Source of the DNA: Acidimicrobiales bacterium
Lineage (GTDB): Bacteria; Actinomycetota; Acidimicrobiia; Acidimicrobiales; SKKL01
Direction of reading: 5' to 3'
DNA length: 64,000 bases
Assembly (NCBI GenBank): GCA_034521975.1
Contig: JAXHLR010000004.1
Span: forward strand, 184,165-248,164
The notes beneath the pieces are model-generated. The model ran no database searches. It was not told where the DNA came from and saw nothing but the letters and a program-made list of their open reading frames with translations. Below are positions 60,249 to 64,000 of the stretch, piece by piece. A program made the translations under genes and the position numbers. Position 1 is the stretch's first letter; each line of letters starts with the position of its first letter.

Positions 60249-63200
60249 ATGTCTGCCATCGCCCACCGCCGCCGATCGAAGGGGTCCGCTGCCGGCGCGC
60301 GGACCCGGTTCGGTCTCCTGGTACCACTCCTCGCCGGCGCCGCCATCCTCGCGGTGGTGGTCGCCGGCGCCCTCGCGACGGGGCGGTCCAACCTGGCGGC
60401 CGCCAAGGAGGCCCGGCTCCGGGACCGGACCGAGATGGTCGCCCGCTTCGACCAGACCGGGTCCCAGACCTACCGCAACGAGGTCGGGGGTCGGTACGAG
60501 GCGGTCGCCCCGTTCTCGCCCACCGACATCGACCAGAACGAGATGCTGCTGAGAGCGGTCCGGGCCAGTCCGGCCGGCCAGGAGCTGGTCGCAGCCGCGG
60601 TCGTCGACCGCGACGGAACGGTGGTGGGATCCCGTCCCAGCGACCTGGACCTGCCCACGGGAGCGATCGACGAGGCCATCGACCGCGCGCTCACCGGCGG
60701 CACCGCCGTGACCAACGTGTTCACCCTCGACGGCGAACCGGTGTGGGCGGTCCTGAACCCCGTCGGCTTGGACCAACCCTGGGGCGCGCTGGTGATGATC
60801 GAACCGCTCACCACCGGATGGTTGCACCACCTCTACGACGCGCTGGGCCCACTCGGAACCGGCGCCGGCGGCCTCACCGCGATCGACCGCAACGGTGTGG
60901 TCGTGGCCTCCTGGGACGGGAGCTCGATCGGCGAGCCGTTCGGCGACATCCCCCCTACGGGGATCACCCCTGAACCGCTGACCACCGTCACCGAGGTCGA
61001 CGGCGAGACCGTCGTGCGGATCGCCACCTCGACCCCCGGACATGCCACCACCCTCATCTACGAGCAGTCCGAGGACGCGCTGTACGCGGATCTCGTCGAA
61101 GCCCAGCAGCGCCACGACCGGCTGGTCATCGGTGCGGCGCTGCTCGCGATCCTGTTGCTCGTCGCGTTCAGTTCGGCCCGCCAGCGGGCACTGCGACGCT
61201 CCGAAGCCCGGACCACCGAGCTGCTCAGCCACGCCCGTGACGTGGTGCTGGTGGTCGACGGCGACGGGACCCTGCGGTTCGTGAGCCCAGCGCTCACCAC
61301 CATGCTCGGCTACGACCCCGACGACCTGGTCGGCGCCCGACTTCCGGATCTGTTGACCCCTCATGCCGCGGATGCGGTCAGCGCCGGGATCGCGGAGGCG
61401 GTGGCGACCGGACACTGCTCGGTCCTGGGGGTCGAGGTTGCCCATGCCAACGGTCGTCCCCTCTGGTTCGACCTCCACCTCGCCGACCGGCCCCATCCCG
61501 ACATCGACGGGGTGCTGGTCACCTGCCACGAGATCGGGGATCGTCGCCAGCTCGAGGAGGAGCTCAGCTTCCGGGCGCGCCACGACGCGCTGACCGGCCT
61601 CGGCAACCGCGCCACCTTCGACGCTGCGCTGGCCGACCTCGCCTCCGGTGACGGACCACTGGCGGTCATGATGATCGACCTGGACCGGTTCAAGCAGCTC
61701 AACGACAACCTGGGCCACGACGCCGGCGACGCCGCGCTGCGAGTCATCGCCGACGCCCTCCGCCAGGGGGTGCGGGCGAGCGATGTGGTGTGCCGTCTCG
61801 GTGGCGACGAGTTCGGCGTGATCACCCCGAACACCGACGTGGCTCAGGCGGTGCAGCTGGCGGAGCGCCTGGTCGACCGGGTGGAGGATGCCTGGCCGCC
61901 GATCGAGGACACGGTCCGGCTCGGGGCGAGCATCGGCGTGGTGACGGCTCACGCGCCGATACATCACCCCGAGCGTCTGCTCCGCGACGCCGACAGCGCG
62001 ATGTACCAGGCCAAGCTGCGAGGCGGTAGCCAGGTGGAGAGCGTCGAGGCTTCGCCGGAGCCACCGGGGAGGTCCCATCGGTCGTCGAGCACCGACGACG
62101 ACGCCGACGCCGACGCCGATCACGCCGACGCCGACGCCGATCACGCCACCAACGACGCCGATCACACCACCAACGACGCCGAGGTCGAGACCGTCGTCGA
62201 GCACTCACGGACAGCCGCCGCGGGTCCGGTGCAGCCGCATCGACGTCGTCGCCGCCACGGTGCGGTCACCTGGGGACTCACCCTCGTGGTGGCGGTGGCG
62301 GTGGTGGCCGCCGGCGTCTCCCGCAGCGAGGCCCGCATCGACGAGCTCGAACAGGACCGGATCTCGGACCGCACGGCGGTGAGCTCGGCCATCGCCGAGA
62401 ACGTCGCCGCCCTGGTCGATCTGGAAGCGCTCATCCCGCTGGTGGCGTCCACGCCCTGGCCCTTCGAGGAGTCACCGGCGATCGTCGACTACGTGTTGAG
62501 CCGCTACGCCGACACCGGCGCGCTGGGCGACGGGGCGCTCGCAGCGGTCGCCACCCGCGACGGCACCGTGGTCGCCTCGCACCCCTCTGGCACCCACCTC
62601 GCCATCGAGCCCGACGACGAGCTGTGGCAAGAGGCCTTCGACGGAACGCCCTACGCCAGCCCGCTCACCCACGACGGCACCAACCCCCGCATCTACTACG
62701 TCATACCGATCACGACCGACGACCCGATCGAGCTGGTGCTGGTCATGGGGGCCGACCCGACCCAGACGTCGTGGTCGGAACCGCTCGCCACCCTCGGCGC
62801 CCTGTCCCCGGGGCCCGGCGGCCTGTCGATCGTGGACGTCAACGGCGTGGCGGCCAGCTCGTGGGACGAGAGCCTGGTCGGCGAGCAGCTGATCGATCCC
62901 GCAGACCTGACCACCGTGGACCGGGATGTTCCCTTCGTCGACCGCGACGGAGGCGACGACGGCGACCAGGTCCACATCGCCGTCGAGATCCCCGACTCTC
63001 ACAGCCCCACCTTCGCGGTCTGGACCCAGTCCCACGCCTCACTGTTCGGCGACCTGCACGCCGGGCAGCGGCCCCGCGACGTGGCGTTGGTGGTGGTGCT
63101 GCTCATCGCCTTCGCGGGGCTCACGTTCGTGAACCATCGCCGGGAGCGACAGCTTCGGCGCAGCGACGAGCTGATCGACACCTTGTTGCAGGAGGCCCAC

Positions 63201-64000
63201 GACGTGCTGGTCGTCACCAGCCCGGAGCTGAAGGTCCGCTTCGTGAGCGCAGCCGCGTCGCGTCACCTCGGCGTCGACCGTCACTCCCTCGTCGATCGGC
63301 CCCTCGACGACCTGCTGGGTGCCGAGGCCAGCGAGGCGGTGGCCGCCCAGGTGGCCGACGCCTCGCCCGGCCAGTCGTTCGCGGTCGACCGGGTCATGGT
63401 CCCCGCGTCCGACGGCACCGAGCGTCACTTCGACATCGACATCGCCGATCTGTGCCGCCATCCCGGCATCGGCGGCTACCTCCTGACCTGTCACGAGGTG
63501 GGTGACCGCACCAAGCTGGAGGTCCTGCTGTCGCGCCTCGCCAGCCGTGACCCCCTGACCGGTCTGGTGAACCGGGCCCAGTTCGGGGTCCACCTGGACG
63601 AGCTCTCGGGTCGGCGGGAGACCCAGACCGGCACCGACGCGGTGGTCTTCGTCGACCTCGACCACTTCAAGCCGGTGAACGACGAGTTCGGCCACCAGGC
63701 CGGCGACCACCTGCTGCAGATCATCGCCACCCGGTTCGAGGAGGCGGTGCGCGCCGAGGACATCGTGTGTCGCCTGGGTGGTGACGAGTTCGCACTGCTG
63801 CTCACCGACTGCGATCTCGAGACCGCCGAGGCCACGGTCCAACGGCTCCTGGCGACGATCCGTCACCCGGTGGCGCTCGACCAGGGCGTGGTCGCCCTCG
63901 ATGCCAGCATCGGAGTGGCGCTGTCGCACCACGACATCACCAACGCCGAGCAGCTGGTCCGCGAAGCCGACCAGGCGATGTACGCCGCCAAGCGGGCGGG
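60249..64000 (+). CDS. Tandem-duplicated TM-ectodomain-TM-PAS-GGDEF receptor (3' end beyond window)
   Basis: One uninterrupted frame of at least 1250 codons, still open at 64000. Half 1: TM about 19-38, ectodomain 40-290, TM 292-308, PAS about 325-440, GGDEF domain from ARHDALTGLGNRATFDAAL with GGDEF at residues 518-522 and RASD five residues before. A linker of Asp/Ala/His/Thr/Asn repeats covers about 618-646. Half 2: TM about 671-690, ectodomain, TM 945-960, PAS about 978-1095, then SRDPLTGLVNRAQF and GGDEF at 1177-1181 with RAED before it. Both cyclase motifs and both I-sites are intact. The two ectodomains look alike (GGLTAIDRNGVVVASWDGS / GGLSIVDVNGVAASSWDES) and resemble Cache sensors. 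Each copy has its own membrane helices, so this is a covalently linked receptor dimer. Confidence 0.93.
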   Translation, partial: MSAIAHRRRSKGSAAGARTRFGLLVPLLAGAAILAVVVAGALATGRSNLAAAKEARLRDRTEMVARFDQTGSQTYRNEVGGRYEAVAPFSPTDIDQNEMLLRAVRASPAGQELVAAAVVDRDGTVVGSRPSDLDLPTGAIDEAIDRALTGGTAVTNVFTLDGEPVWAVLNPVGLDQPWGALVMIEPLTTGWLHHLYDALGPLGTGAGGLTAIDRNGVVVASWDGSSIGEPFGDIPPTGITPEPLTTVTEVDGETVVRIATSTPGHATTLIYEQSEDALYADLVEAQQRHDRLVIGAALLAILLLVAFSSARQRALRRSEARTTELLSHARDVVLVVDGDGTLRFVSPALTTMLGYDPDDLVGARLPDLLTPHAADAVSAGIAEAVATGHCSVLGVEVAHANGRPLWFDLHLADRPHPDIDGVLVTCHEIGDRRQLEEELSFRARHDALTGLGNRATFDAALADLASGDGPLAVMMIDLDRFKQLNDNLGHDAGDAALRVIADALRQGVRASDVVCRLGGDEFGVITPNTDVAQAVQLAERLVDRVEDAWPPIEDTVRLGASIGVVTAHAPIHHPERLLRDADSAMYQAKLRGGSQVESVEASPEPPGRSHRSSSTDDDADADADHADADADHATNDADHTTNDAEVETVVEHSRTAAAGPVQPHRRRRRHGAVTWGLTLVVAVAVVAAGVSRSEARIDELEQDRISDRTAVSSAIAENVAALVDLEALIPLVASTPWPFEESPAIVDYVLSRYADTGALGDGALAAVATRDGTVVASHPSGTHLAIEPDDELWQEAFDGTPYASPLTHDGTNPRIYYVIPITTDDPIELVLVMGADPTQTSWSEPLATLGALSPGPGGLSIVDVNGVAASSWDESLVGEQLIDPADLTTVDRDVPFVDRDGGDDGDQVHIAVEIPDSHSPTFAVWTQSHASLFGDLHAGQRPRDVALVVVLLIAFAGLTFVNHRRERQLRRSDELIDTLLQEAHDVLVVTSPELKVRFVSAAASRHLGVDRHSLVDRPLDDLLGAEASEAVAAQVADASPGQSFAVDRVMVPASDGTERHFDIDIADLCRHPGIGGYLLTCHEVGDRTKLEVLLSRLASRDPLTGLVNRAQFGVHLDELSGRRETQTGTDAVVFVDLDHFKPVNDEFGHQAGDHLLQIIATRFEEAVRAEDIVCRLGGDEFALLLTDCDLETAEATVQRLLATIRHPVALDQGVVALDASIGVALSHHDITNAEQLVREADQAMYAAKRA
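62103..62186 (+). repeat. Four 21-bp tandem units at the junction of the duplicated receptor
   Basis: Units at 62103, 62124, 62145 and 62166 each span 21 bp. The first two are identical; the next two drift. They encode ADADADH, ADADADH, ATNDADH and TTNDAEV. They form the hydrophilic linker between the two receptor halves. Confidence 0.85.

Noticed and set aside
60213..62204. A 663-codon minus-strand frame
   Set aside because: It is antisense to the duplicated PAS-GGDEF receptor, whose motifs are certain. The minus frame has no domain.
62221..64000. Second half of the receptor as a separate gene
   Set aside because: The frame continues without a stop from 60249 through the linker, and no Shine-Dalgarno sequence or -10 hexamer stands before an in-frame start at the junction.

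Overview
The window is about 70% G+C, almost fully coding and free of rRNA, tRNA, CRISPR arrays or insertion sequences. It contains a CarD regulator, DUF222-HNH, DUF3039 and DUF3048 proteins, PaaX- and TetR-type regulators, FadE/P450/ferredoxin lipid or xenobiotic enzymes, and many genes with no Shine-Dalgarno sequence but a TAnnnT hexamer 6-9 nt before the start codon. Together these point to a high-GC actinobacterium, most likely of class Acidimicrobiia. That assignment is inference from gene content; no marker gene was compared.

Layout. 1-8.8 kb: a partial phosphotransferase, Lgt coupled to an FadE-type acyl-CoA dehydrogenase, a YihY membrane protein, a coiled-coil DUF3048 protein, a PAS-GGDEF diguanylate cyclase, an alpha/beta hydrolase and CarD. 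9-14 kb: a PAS/GAF-GGDEF-EAL protein, a small membrane protein, a DUF3039 protein, a short membrane protein and a Flp-type pilin with a long Ser/Gly/Asp stalk. 14-19 kb: an acyltransferase-3/beta-lactamase fusion, a DUF3089 lipoprotein and a class III aminotransferase. 19-24.5 kb: an SNF2-family ATPase coupled to a 96-residue protein, a PilZ protein, a MaoC dehydratase and a 2H phosphoesterase. 24.5-33 kb: PAS-GGDEF-EAL plus HDOD, a TetR-SRPBCC-sulfatase operon divergent from a DinB-like gene, and a P450-ferredoxin-EEP membrane protein operon. 34.5-44.8 kb: a metzincin, a dienelactone hydrolase-like enzyme, ThrH, a flavin reductase, an AddAB-like helicase-nuclease pair and a ParA-like ATPase. 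44.8-54.8 kb: a lipoprotein, a PIG-L deacetylase, an MFS transporter, a membrane protein, a hydrolase-PyrE-methyltransferase cluster, DUF222-HNH, a crotonase and a desaturase divergent from a PaaX regulator. 54.8-59.2 kb: a complete carbohydrate-type ABC importer. 59.3-64 kb: a DUF4328 protein and a very large receptor gene that runs off the window.

The main theme is cyclic di-GMP. There is one canonical cyclase, two hybrids with degenerate GGDEF motifs (GSDEF and GDDEF) but intact EAL motifs, a PilZ receptor and an HDOD protein. The most striking gene is 60249 to beyond 64000: one uninterrupted reading frame of at least 1,250 codons in which a complete TM-ectodomain-TM-PAS-GGDEF receptor is present twice in tandem. 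The halves are joined by an Asp/Ala/His linker encoded by a 21-bp tandem repeat. Both GGDEF motifs and both RxxD inhibitory sites are intact.
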